A stretch of DNA of 64,000 bases from positions 10,284,128-10,348,127 of the forward strand of contig CM033744.1 in assembly GCA_019671005.1 (NCBI GenBank), written 5' to 3'. Under the pieces are notes generated by a model. It was not told where the DNA came from. It did no database searches and worked only from the letters and a program-made list of their open reading frames with translations. The translations under genes were made by a program, and so were the position numbers. The stretch is from Hibiscus mutabilis (taxonomy: Eukaryota > Streptophyta > Magnoliopsida > Malvales > Malvaceae). Positions 36,196-47,750 of the stretch are shown here, piece after piece (position 1 is the stretch's first letter; each line of letters starts with the position of its first letter).

Positions 36196-38237
36196 ATGTA
36201 TAATGGACACCTGAGTAATAAGGCTTAAATTAAAGAAAGTAAACAAGCAATAATTAAGGCTTAAGGCTGACATGCTACTTAAAATGTATACTTGTACACT
36301 TGATAAACTTGTCACATGAAATGCTACTCGAAATGGACTTATACTCTCACTTGAATCAATGTGTATAACTTGTGAACATATCTTGAGTGATAAGCTTAAA
36401 ATAAATTGTGATTATGTTACTTGACTTGGAAATGTTGTGATTTGCTTGAACATGCTATCGAATGACTTGAAATGATTAAAGATTGAATTGTGATCTATGA
36501 TTTTGGTTGTCATGCTATCTTGCTATTCGAATGATACTAGAAAATGATTACTTGATAATTACTCGATAAGCTTACCATGCTGCTTGATTTGCTTGACAAA
36601 TTGGTTACTTAACATTTGCTTGCCTTGATCTTTGATTGCCATAAGTATGATGATACATGAGTTCATGATTTTTGCTTGACCTGGAATGCTATAAACCTTA
36701 ATAGGGCTACTTGATTAATGGAGACATGACATAATAATTGGTTAGAACTAGTACTACCTCACTAAGTACATATCGTACTTATCACTCTCGTTTCCTCTCT
36801 TCCCAAACCATAGGTTAGGTGCTTCAAGGTGAATTGCTTGATCTTGAAGTCAGATTTCTCGAGCTTGAAGTAATACACAAGCAAAAGCATAAGTATGAAT
36901 CCATACTTGTTTGTAATGCTCCTAGTGGTTGGTGGCACCTAGTCTTGTATATAGTAAGCTAGGACATGCATTATGTTACTCGAAAGTTGTATATATGAAC
37001 CTGAGTTGGCCTATAATGTCATGAAGGCTTAAATGCTAAACTTGGAGTATGTAATGACATAATTCTCATGTGGATTAAATGGATTAAGCTGCGAAAATGT
37101 TATGAGTTTGAATTGAGTATGTCCTAGTCAAGTATGCTAGTCGAATACCTTCTATGAACATATAAATGCTTGAATAAATATTATAAATAATCCATGTATA
37201 CATGAACTTGAATTGCCAAATGGATAAAGAATGAAATCATGCATGCTACTTGAAGTATGATTCGAATAAATTCTCATATGAACTTGATTTATTGCGAGTA
37301 TATGGAAATTGAAATGAAATGAACACATTTTTGCCTAATGCTATACATGACATTAAGACTCGATCAATGAGGAAAATGTTTTATGATATGCTAGAACTTG
37401 CTATTGCCGAATAGGAAGGGATCAAATATACATGCTTTGCTTGTTCACATGCCTAAATAGTAGTTAACCTTGAATGAACAATTGAAGGTAACCAATCACA
37501 TGAATGACCTATAATGTCTATGAAACATGATATGCTAGCTTGAGATATGTTCGATTTCATGTACATATGATCGTGTTTAGTTAAACTTACATGAAATATT
37601 TACATGTCTTGAATGTAATGAGATTGAGTTAAAATGAAACATGCTAATCTAGGTATGCTAATTTAAAGCTTTATATGATCGCGTGAATGTAGATTTGAAA
37701 ATGAATAATCTAAGTGGTAATCCTAAATGAATAATAAGATGGCCATGCTTGTATACTTGATTGTGAAAGCCTTGCTAGTTAAGAATGCCATTTGAATGCT
37801 ACATATGCCTACATGACCAAGTAGTTATTAATCTTTGAATGTAACTTGAAAATGACTAATCAAGGGTTGGCATATAATGAACAAGAATGATAAACATATC
37901 TTGCTTGTATGATCAAATGTAATTGTCTAAGTTGCTTGCTTGCTAATCACTCAACTCGCCTATTAGGGATGAGATCTTGAAAAGTTTTAAATTATTCGTG
38001 TTTCCAGTGTTTCCCGTAACGCTCCTCGGCCGATTTACTACTAAACTGGGTGGGGGTGTTAAACGACCTTTTGCGGAGCTTTTTTGTTCACAAACGCCGC
38101 TAACTGTTACGGCATTTGATCTAGCTGCACCTCTTGCGGCATTTTTTTCTAGTGTCAGGAAGGTTTTTGACGGCGCTTAAAAATGACGCTATAGGGCTAA
38201 TAAAATTACGCTAAAAACATATTTTGTTGTAGTGAAT

Positions 38238-39910
38238 TCTATTAACTTCTTCTTTAATTTCATTCATTGATTAAAGGTAAAAAATAAAAGTAAAATGAAG
38301 TTTGCAATATGGGAAAATGGCATCGTAACTTTAACTAGATTATGAATCCAAAATTAGGCTTTATTGGTTCCGTTGTGTTGTGTCACTAATTAGTCATTGG
38401 TCTAACATCCACGATGTTTTTTCTCCTTTTAATCCTTTTGAAAAAAATTGAAAGAGTTGTACTAGTTACATGACCTGACATTAAACGTCGAAATTATGTT
38501 ATTTTTTTACTCGGCCAAATGATAATTTTATTAACGAGTTGAAAAAATACAAGGTCCTCAAGGACCAAGTCTCCAATCAATGCTATCACCGCAACCTATA
38601 ACAACACTGCAAGAACTCGATACGGCATTGGATATACCTTCCCCTATTCGATCAAAAATGCAACTCGACAATCCGAGAAGTTAAAAGCTAGATTTTAGCT
38701 TCAACACATTAAATCTCAAAACGAACTACTTAAACATAAACTCAAACGGCTAATTTAACTGGTATTTAAATTGAAATTTTTTTAAAATATTAGATAAAAA
38801 ATTTGAAGGCCTAAGCTCCTCATAAACTTAATACGTTTCCTTCTCCGATCATATCATATTTTAATTATTTTCGATATAATACAATTATATGAACTTTAAA
38901 ATTTAGGGTACGCATGAAACCAATGAGTATATGATATGGGAAATGGTTACGTTGACCTAGAGTCATATGGATCATGTGTCCCAACCAAGAGACATGTGAT
39001 ACCTTGGGTCATTAATTTCATCATTTCCTATACTTAATTTTTCCACCAACTATCTCAAATTTTCTTTGCAACTAATTTTTCATTTATTAATCCTTTAGAA
39101 ATTAAGTGAATTTTAATTGAATAGACGTGTGAATTGAGTAAGTCAGGTTGATTTTAGATTGAGATAGCACGAATTTAAATTTTTTTCGAGCTGATTTTAG
39201 TCCAATCGGTTTTAGGTTTGGTTGTGTTTTTAAGTCGGTCACTCTCAAGTTTAAATCATTTCGAGTTTAAGTTACTTTGGTTTATGTCATTTTGAGATTG
39301 AGGATCAGGGATTGTGTTGAATCATTTCAAGTTACGACCCATTTAATATTTTGTGATTTCAGTTCAATACAACATATTATTTATTTTGAGTAAGGTAATA
39401 TTAAAATCAAAGTTATTTGTGATTTTTACTCATATATTTCTGGTTTGACCATTATAGTCATTTGAATATAATCACAATTTTTACACATGAATTATTATGA
39501 TTTAATTTGTAAATAACTATTTTACACGAAATCAATGACTCCATTAAAATGTGATAATGAAAATAAAATTATATGTAATTTTTATTATTATATTATATGC
39601 ATATACATTTTTTTGGAACAATTTTACCTAGGGGAGGGAAAGGTGAAATTTTGCTCCTAATGGGTCTAGAACAACGCACAACCTAGAGGAGGAGAAGGTG
39701 TCAACTAAGAGCTTTTAACCACTCGCTCTAGAGATTGTTGACTATGCATATACATTTAAAAACCATTGAATTATTATATATTATAATTTAAAAGTACAAA
39801 TTTATATTTTATATTCTAAACCTTCAACCCTTAATTCTAAAATCTAATATTCATATTTTAAAATTAAACAAAAGCCTAGTATCAGGGGTGAGAAAAATCA
39901 ATCACAACTG
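38238..39910. other. Non-coding spacer; possible LINE 3' end on minus strand
   Basis: No gene is recognised. At about 38720-38500, the minus strand ends in AATAAAATTATCATTTGGCC followed by an A-rich run, which looks like the 3' end of a non-LTR retroelement. This is weak. The rest is AT-rich with degenerate oligonucleotide repeats (39120-39360). Confidence 0.35.
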
Positions 39911-39915
39911 ATTAA

Positions 39916-41511
39916 TGTTACCTCTCCAAAAGTATTGTTTTTAATGTCAATCTTACAATGCTTTTACTTGTTTTTAGGTACATTTAGTTGCATTAGGATG
40001 TTAGAATCATGCATTTGCATAAGGAGTTTAGAGTTTTGTCTATGCCAGTGTGAAGGGTTGTTTTGTTGGCAATTTTCCAGGTTTGGCATAGGATTTGACC
40101 CAGAAAAGCAACACAGGAAGGAGCGCTAGAGAGAATGTCGAGTGCTGTTGGCACAGATGGACCAGACAATGCCAAGCACCGGTTGGCAGAGAAGTGAACT
40201 TGATGCCACGCCAAGAAGCTATTGGACCCCGAAAAAATAGGAAATGATCAGGCTCCGGAAAGATAGCAATTGGATCAATCTTCAAAAAAATAGCGGATAA
40301 GATGGTGCCAAGACTTGTTGGCAGATTCATGCCAAGCTTGGATGCCAGGGCAGCGTCGGCAAGATGACGTCAACCTTAGCCTGATCAGCTCTCATTCAAA
40401 TTTGGATAAGAAGATAATCCCTTATCCCTTGGGCAGTTGAAATTCAAAATTTGAAGAGCTGTTCCTTTCCCTTCCTCGCACGCCTATTTAAACACCAACC
40501 AAGCTAGCATTTGTAGGAACAGATTGGATCGTGAGGAGTTGGTGTGTGAAGATTGACAACCGGCTGCACCGTGGAAGGGTGGTCCGACCAACTTGGCCGA
40601 GAAGCCTGGATCTTGAAGGGTTGCATCGAGAGACCCCTTCTAGCCCATTTTATCTTTCAAGATATTTTATTTTGTTTTTAAGGATGATGTATCTCGAAAA
40701 CGTTTATGGATCATTGGTTAAATCCCTCACCATGAACTAATTTAATAGTTGGTGGGGGATGTTTGGGTTTTATGTTATTTTCATGCTTTAGTTTTTAATA
40801 ATAAACCTGCCTTGGCACGATTTTATCTATTCGGCATACTTTAATGTTTCCTAAATACTCTGCCAAGCGAGATGGCATTGTTGGCCTATTGTGCCTCAAT
40901 ATCTTAACAGACTTGGGGTGGCAACGAATAAGTTGTTGAATACTGAGGAGAGAAGCTTTGAGAGAAATCGTTCAAGTAGATGAACTTACTTCGGGAGTGA
41001 AATCTACTCCTTAGGAGTATAGGTTGGAGCTTAATCAAATTGGTTTATTTAAAAACAAACACTATAGAGATATAGGGTTTTTTCATGATCAATTTAGGGC
41101 AATGACCATCGAGAGAGGCTTTTCCAATTGTGAATCTGCTCGACAAACAATGCCAAGACAGGTTGTTGTTAAAGGCTGGCATGGCATGAACAGCGTAAAA
41201 ACCAGGCATTCCCTGCCAACGCTCATCATTCATTAAAACACCTTCCTTGCCAACGTCATTACTTTACTTTCATTTCTTTACTTTTTAATTATTTTCCAAA
41301 ACCAATTTCAAATCAACTTTTTCTTAAGGCAAGTAACAATCAAGGTAATTGAATTCCAAGTCAATCTCTGTGGGGTCGATACTCAGCTTACCAGCTGTAT
41401 TACTTGCAGATCGTGTATACTTGCACGCAAAAGACTCCTTTTGGCATATTCTTATATTTTCCAAGACATATTTTCTGCCACTTTTGCCAGCATTCACTCA
41501 TAGAGTCTACA
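39916..41511 (+). repeat. 5' LTR of the Athila-like element
   Basis: It starts TGTTACCTCTCC and ends GAGTCTACA. CCTATTTAAAC at about 40484 is a TATA-like box at the same place in every LTR of the family. A short frame (40531-40740) is repeated in the 3' LTR at 50853-51062 but has no domain. Confidence 0.9.
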
Positions 41512-41517
41512 AGTTTT

Positions 41518-41536
41518 TGGCGTCGTTGCCAGGGAG
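41518..41536 (+). other. Primer binding site, tRNA-Asp type with two changes
   Basis: TGGCGTCGTTGCCAGGGAG begins six bases after the LTR. Compared with the sister element (TGGCGCCGTTGCCGGGGAT), the differences include two internal C/T and G/A transitions. Confidence 0.8.
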
Positions 41537-41626
41537 TGCAACGGAATTGATTGTTTTTAAATTTTTACTTGTCTTCCTTTTATTTTTATTTTTGCTTTTG
41601 TTTCTAACTTTTGTTTTTGTTGGTGT

Positions 41627-43274
41627 ATGACCAGAAGCCATCATGTGGTGGATGAGTTGCCATACGATCCGGAAATTGAGAAAACCTTGCGAAGGTTAAA
41701 AAGAAGATTTCGAGAGATGAACCAAGGTAATGGAGGGAATAGTGTGGTGAACAATGGAGGAAATCCACTTAAGAATGAGATACCACCACCACTTGTTGTC
41801 CCAGTTGTTAATGAAATACCTATTAGAGAACATTTGGCACCAACCATTGACAATTTGATGCCAGGATTTGTTGGCACAGAGATAAACGCTGCCAATTTTG
41901 AACTTAAGCCAGTAATGATTCAAACTCTTTTGAATGTAGGTCAGTTTGATGGAGCACTCACTGAAGATCCGAGGTAACATCTGAAGCAGTTCATGGAGAT
42001 TTGCCAGCTATTCCAACAAAATGGAGTACCTGAAGATACCATGAAGCTGAATTTATTTACTTTTTCTTTGAGAGACAGAGCAAAGGCTTGGCTTAACTCC
42101 TTGTCACCTGGCTCAGTTACTTCATGGGCAGACCTATGCCAGAAGTTCTTGACAAGATTCCAGCCACCAACACTCACTGCAAAGCTGCGGGGTGAGATCA
42201 TTACATTCAGACAAGCTGAGGATGAGACCTTATATGATACCTGGGAAAGATTCAAAGACTTGTTGAGGAGGTGTCATATGCATGGATTCCCGAATTAGAC
42301 CCAGATCCAAACCTTTTTACAATGGATTAAATGCACAAACGATGATTGTTGTTGATGCTTCAGCAACCAGTTCATTGCTTGACAAGACATATACTGAGGC
42401 TGTTAACATTCTAGAGAGGATTGGAATCAATGATTTTGAATATCCTGTTGCAAGACTTGGGATCGAAACTAAAACCAATGGGAAATTTCAGGTTGATGAA
42501 TTAACATCCATTCATGCCAAGACTTCTAATCTTACTAGCATGGTAAGAACATTGAAAAAGAACAATGAGTCCTAAAAAGTCAAAGCATTAGACCCATTCT
42601 GTACAATCTGTGGAGAGAATCATCATGTGGATGAATGCCCTGCCAACCCTGAATCGGTAAATTTTGTTGGCAATGTTAACCGTTACTATAATCCTAACAC
42701 CAATACTTATAATGCAGGTTGGAGACAACACCCTAATTTAGCTTGGGGAAATCAAGGAAGTAACCAGTACAATGCCCAGCGCCAGAATACTCAGAGGCGG
42801 AATAACAATGCTATGCCAGCATTCTATTAGAATGTCATGCCACAGAAAGCCCAAGACAATTTTCAGCAAGGGCAGAGACTCAACCAAGGAGGTACTCTCA
42901 CAGAGTACATGGAAAAGAATGATGCCATAGTCTAGAGTTTGACAGCATCAATAAGAAACTTGGAAGTCCAGCTTGGATAGATTGCCAGTGCACTCAGCAA
43001 TCGACCCTATGGAGCATTGCCAAGTGACACAGAAAATGCTCGGCACAAAGATAATGAGTAGTGCAAAGCTATAACTCTTCGGAGTGGTAAGCAGTGCGAG
43101 ATGGAGAAGATTGCTAAGCAGCCAATTAATTGCCAAGATGAGAAGCCTGTGCCATTAGATAATCCCAGAGAAGTAGAGAAAGAGGAAACAAAAGTATATG
43201 ATGCCAGAACCGATGCCAGACAGTACATTGATGCCAGCACCAATGCCAAACAGACTGATCCAGCACTGCTCTAA
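41627..43274 (+). pseudogene. Gag, Athila-like element (decayed)
   Basis: The start MTRSHHVVDELPYDPEI is the first Met after the PBS. The capsid-like part reads NLFTFSLRDRAKAWLNSL and FLTRFQPP, then FYNGLNAQT and AVNILERIGINDFEYP. The zinc knuckle CTICGENHHVDEC (CX2CX3HX4C) lies at about 42600. KAITLRSGK near 43070 is a conserved Athila motif after gag. Breaks: stop at 41975-41977, a frame change near 42290, stops at 42573 and 42828, and more in the tail. The product would form the particle and package RNA. Confidence 0.85.
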
Positions 43275-43291
43275 CAAAGCCAGCAGCGCTG

Positions 43292-43999
43292 GCATATGTT
43301 TATCCGCCACCACCATTTCTAGCAAGACTTCAAAAGCATAAACAAGACCAGCAGTTCAAGCGCTTCATTGAGGTTCTTAAACAATTGCAAATCAACATTC
43401 CATTGGTAGAAGCCCTTGAACAAATGCCCAACTATGTCAAATTTATGAAGGACATTCTGTCCAAAAAGAGAAAGTTGGGAGACTTTGAAATTGTTGCTCT
43501 GACCGAAGGATGCAGTGCCATAATCCTAAACCGTTTGCCACCAAAGTTGAAAGATATGGGAAGTTTTATTATTCCCTGCACCATTGGCAACAAATTCATG
43601 GGCAAGGCATTGTGTGACCTAGGAGCCAGCATCAACTTGATGCCAATGTCAGTTTTTCGGAAGGTTGGCATAGAAGCAAGACCTACCACAGTGACACTTC
43701 AGCTGGCAGACCGATCATATGCACACCCCAAGGGTAAGATTGAGGATGTGTTGGTAAATGTAGATAAATTTATTTTTCCAGCTGATTTTATCATTTTGGA
43801 TTATGAGGCTGATATTAATGACCCGATTATTTTGGGGAGACCTTTTCTTGCCACAGGTAGGGCTTTTATTGATGTTCATAAAGGGGAACTAACAATGCGC
43901 ATGAATGATCAGCAAGTTACATTTAATGTGTTTCAAGCTTTGAAATGTGCAGATGAACCTGATGGGTGCCAACCAGAGGAGATGATGGAGTCCATTTAA
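43292..43999 (+). pseudogene. Protease domain, Athila-like element
   Basis: The open frame begins in the Pro-rich segment YVYPPPPFLARLQKHKQ, passes LVEALEQMPNYVKFMKDIL and reaches the aspartic protease core CDLGASINLMP (D-L-G in place of the common D-T/S-G, usual in this clade). IILGRPFLATGRAFID is the second landmark. A stop at 43997-43999 separates it from RT, which continues in the same frame. Confidence 0.85.
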
Positions 44000-44002
44000 A
44001 CT

Positions 44003-45646
44003 TTGGACACAACACAGTTATGCCAGGATACAGAATTTGATGCCAGCGACTTTGATGGCATAGCTGAACTGTTTGAGGAACCAAAAGAATCAGTCTTGGA
44101 GGCTGAGGAGGCAAGTTATTTTGAGCCACTACAGTTGGTCGGCGGAGAAATCAAGGCACCTAAACCATCAATTAAGGAGCCACCAGCGTTGGAACTGAAA
44201 CCACTGCCAGATCACTTGAAGTATGCTTATTTAGGTGAACACTCAACTTTGCCAGTGATCATTGCCACTGGTCTCACTAATGATCAGGAGGAAATAATGG
44301 TGGCAATATTACGTGACTATAAGCAGGCATTAGGGTGGACCTTGGCAGACATCAAATGTATTAGCCCAACCATCTGCATGCTTAAGATTATCTTGGAAGA
44401 GTACCATGGCAAGACCATTGAAGGCCAAAGAAGGCTAAACCCAAGCCTAAAAGAGGTAGTAAAAAAAGAGATCATAAAACGGCTTGATGCCTGGATTATA
44501 TATCCCATTTCTGATAGCTATTTGGTTAGCCCGATGCAATGCGTGCCAAAGAAGGGTGGCATGACCGTGGTACAAAACAGTGAAGCTGAGTTGATTCCCT
44601 CCAAAACTATCACAGGGTGGAGAGCGTGCATGGACCATAGGAAGCTAAACAATGCCATGAGGAAGAACCACTTCCCATTGCCATTCATTGATTAGATGCT
44701 AGACAGGTTGGCAGGTAAAGCTTTCTATTATTTTTTGGATGGTTATTTAGGTTATAATTGGATTGCCATCGCCCCTGATGATTAAGAGAAGACTATGTCC
44801 ACGTGCCCATATGGGATGTTTACGTTTAAAAGGATGTCATTCGGCCTATGTAATGTACCGACAACGTTTCAACGTTGCATGATGTCCATTTTTTCTGATA
44901 TGATCGAGCACAACATGGAAGTATTCATGGATGATTTCCCAGTGTTTGGTAAAACATTTGAGGAATGTCTTCAGAGTTTGGAGCAAGTTTTAAAGAGATG
45001 CATAGAGACAAACCTAGTGTTGAACTGGGAAAAATGCCACTTCATGGTGAAGGAGGGCAATGTTCTCGAGCACAAGGTAACTGAGAAAAGGTTAGAAGTG
45101 GATCAAGCAAAAGTTGAGGTAATTAAGCAGTTACCGCCTCCAACAAGTGTCAAAGGTATAAATAGCTTTTTAGGACATGCTGGTTTTTATTGGCGTTTCA
45201 TTAGAGAATTTTCGAAGATTGCTAAACCTTTATGCTTTTTGTTAGAACATAATGCTACTTTTGCATTTAACGATTCTTGTTTGAGAGCATTTCAGTAGCT
45301 TAAAGAAAAGTTGGTCAATGCCCCTATAGTTGTGGCACTGGATTGGAATGAACCCTTCGAGCTCATGTGTGATGCCAACGACTATGTCGTTGGAGCAGTC
45401 TTAGGACAAAGGCATGGCAAGGTTTTCCATGCCATCTACTATGCCAGCCGAACATTGAACGAAGCACAACTGAATTACTCTATGGTCGAGAAAGAATTTC
45501 TTACTGTTGTATTTTCTTTTGACAAATTTAGATCTTATTTAATTGATAACAACGTTATGGTTTTTACAGATCATTCTACATTGAAGTATCTCTTGGCAAA
45601 GAAGGATGCCAAGCCCAGACTAATCCGATGGACGCTTTTACTTTAA
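44003..45646 (+). pseudogene. Reverse transcriptase and RNase H, Athila-like element
   Basis: It is one frame with three internal stops (44693-44695, 44783-44785, 45296-45298). The linker (DHLKYAYLGEHSTLPVIIA) leads into RT: IIYPISDS, CVPKKGGMTVV, GWRACMDHRKLN, HFPLPFID, CPYGMFTFKRMSFGLCN and the catalytic FMDDF near 44925. LGHAGFYWRFIREFSKIAKPL is the connection. RNase H shows the acidic residues in MCDANDYVVGAVL, MVEKEFLTVV and FTDHSTLKYLL. The order and spacing are normal for Ty3-gypsy. Only nonsense changes separate the parts, so decay is moderate. Confidence 0.88.
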
Positions 45647-45711
45647 GAATTCAACCTTGAGATCTGAGACAAAAGGGCAGTGAAGACCTAGTAGCTGACT
45701 ATCTCACACAT

Positions 45712-47077
45712 TTGGAGTATCATCTTGAAGATGGTAAGACCAATTTTATAAGAGATGAATTTCCTGACGAGTATTTGCTTGCAGTTAATGTCATGCCATT
45801 ATATGCTAATACTGTCAACTACTTGGTAAGTAACATTCTGCCACCAGACTTGGTATACAATGCCAAGAAAAGGTTCTTGCGGGAAGTCAGGCAATACTAT
45901 TGGGATGAGCCAATATTGTTCAAACAGTGTGTCGACCAAGTGATCCCCGGGTGTGTGCCTGAGGATGAACAGCATATCATATTGCATCTATGTCATGTCG
46001 TACCATATGGAGGTCACTTTGCTGGGGTAAAGACTGCTGCCAAGGTACTGCAGTCAGGATTCTTTTGGCCTACACTATATAAAGATGCCCACGAGCATGC
46101 CAAGGCATGTGAGCGATGCCAACGGACAGGAAACATCTCCAGCAGACACCAACTACCGCTTCAAAACGTTATGCCTGTGGATTTATTTGATGTATGGGGG
46201 ATAGACTTTATGGGTCTTTTTTCACCCTCATTTGGTAATGTATACATTCTTGTGGCTGTTGACTATGTATCTAAGTGGGTAGAAGCTATTGCTCTACCAA
46301 CGAATAATACCAAGGTCGTTGCCAAGTTCTTACATAAGCATATCTTCACTAGATTTGGCGCCCCTAGAGTGATTATTCATCATGAGGGCACTCATTTTAA
46401 ATGTAATCTAATTTCTAAGACCTTGTGCAAGTATGGTATACAGCAAGAATTGCCACAGCATATCATCCACCAACAAACGGGCAAGCTGAGATTTCAAATA
46501 TGGAGATCAAAAACATCTTAGAGAAGACTGTTAATCCATCAAGAAAATAATGGTCCTTGAGACTAGATGAGTCCTTGTGGGCTTACAGGACGGCGTTTAA
46601 AACTCCTTTGGGTACTTCACCATTTAGACTTGTTTTCGGAAAACCATGTCGTCTACCAATGGAGCTTGAGCATAAAGCCTACTAGGCCATCAGAACACTT
46701 GGCATGGCATGTAGAGCTGCTGGAGAAAAGAGGTTATTAGACCTAAATGAGTTGGAGGAATTCAGAACACAAGCAACGCCAGGATCTACAAGGAAAAAGA
46801 AAAACGTTGGTATAACGGTAGGATAATGCCAAGACAGTTTGAGGTAGGCCAACGTGTTTTGTTATTCAACTTACAGCTTAAGTTGTTTCCAGGGAAAGTC
46901 AGATCAAGATGGATGGGCCCTTATGAAGTTGTGAAGCCCTATGCTCATGGAGCTGTGGACATCAAGAATTTGAAGATGGGCGAAATCTTTAAGGTGAATG
47001 GCCAACGTTTGAAGCACTACATGGAAGGTGATCAGAACAATACCAAAGAGGTGATCCTCTTGGCAGAGTTAACATGA
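45712..47077 (+). pseudogene. Integrase, Athila-like element (catalytic Asp changed to His)
   Basis: 45712-46521 carries the zinc-binding N-terminus (HLCHVVPYGGHFAG then CERCQR) and the DDE core. The first Asp is in WGIDFMG. The second, expected in a (S)D-x-G-T-H-F context, is replaced by His (VIIHHEGTHF, codon 46381-46383). A frame change near 46450 follows, then WAYRTAFKTPLGTSPFRLVF in another frame, a stop near 46684, and the C-terminal strand-rich part 46826-47077 (RSRWMGPYEVVKPYAHGAV, FKVNGQRLKHYMEG). Confidence 0.85.
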
Positions 47078-47750
47078 AAACGTAATTAAGTTTGAACTTT
47101 TGTAAATATTAGGTTAGTGTTTTTCTTTGTTTTTAGGTTTTTAGGCTTTTAATTATTTTTTTTAGGTTTCATGTTTTTATTCCTTTACTGTATAGAAAGG
47201 TTTCATTTGAGTTGTGCAGATTCATTATGTCAGGAATTGTGCCAGGAACACTGCCAGGGTTGCTGGCAGGAGCTAACACTTTAATAGAAAAATCTGCCAG
47301 ATTCAGTGCCAGAGTAGCTTGGCATACAGCGGTACAAAAGATAAAAGAAAAAGGAAAAACCTCTAGTTTTATCGGCCTAGTAAAATGAGAGAGTGGTTTT
47401 TATTAACTTTAAACCCTACCCGCCCAAATCTTGGTTGAAATTTAAAATTTCAAATCAATTACCTTATCACTCCAATCCTTACCATATCTTATCACCTATC
47501 ACATTATCACTTCAACTCTATCACTCTATCCGTTTTAAATTAATTCTTTTTATTCCCCATCATTATCCCTAATTACTACTCCCATTAAAACACTTAACCA
47601 ACCCAAAACCTTTCACTTTCTTACCTAGCTGGTTAAAAGAAACCCAAACAACTCTCACTTTATACTTCATTTTCGATAAACAAGAACAAACCCAAATCGT
47701 TCTTTGTCTTCATCTTTTAGCATCGTTTCAAGTTCCTTCAACAAATTTCA
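47078..47750 (+). other. Spacer between integrase and env-position frame
   Basis: These 0.67 kb are without a frame. Athila elements commonly have such a gap before the extra gene. Confidence 0.6.

Larger units (their letters stand above)
24215..38063 (+). repeat. Probable solo LTR (~5.4 kb after removing the nested Athila-like element)
   Basis: TGTAATACCC at 24215 looks like an LTR start, and GGGTGGGGGTGTTAAA ending at 38063 looks like the matching end (GGGTGTTACA with one change). The flanks are CAACC (24210-24214) and CGACC (38064-38068), a 5-bp TSD with one mismatch. The body has no protein domain. Near 36755-36830 a paired motif followed by a pyrimidine-rich run resembles the R/U5 border of Tekay-type LTRs. 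The Athila-like insertion at 26112-34521 splits it. The length is long for a solo LTR, partly because of internal tandem repeats. Confidence 0.6.
23835..38234. mobile_element. CACTA (En/Spm-type) DNA transposon, non-autonomous, split by nested insertions
   Basis: The left end CACTAAAACAAAATAGG and the complement of the right end (CACTACAACAAAATATG) form a terminal inverted repeat of about 24 bases with few mismatches. Both flanks carry the same 3-bp TSD AAT (23832-23834, 38235-38237), as CACTA elements make. Sub-terminal repeats follow the family style: motifs of the type TAGCGGCGTTT or its complement recur at 23880-24180 and 38080-38190 in both orientations. No transposase is present. Removing the inserted sequence (24215-38068) leaves about 550 bp, so it was a small non-autonomous element. 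Confidence 0.85.
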
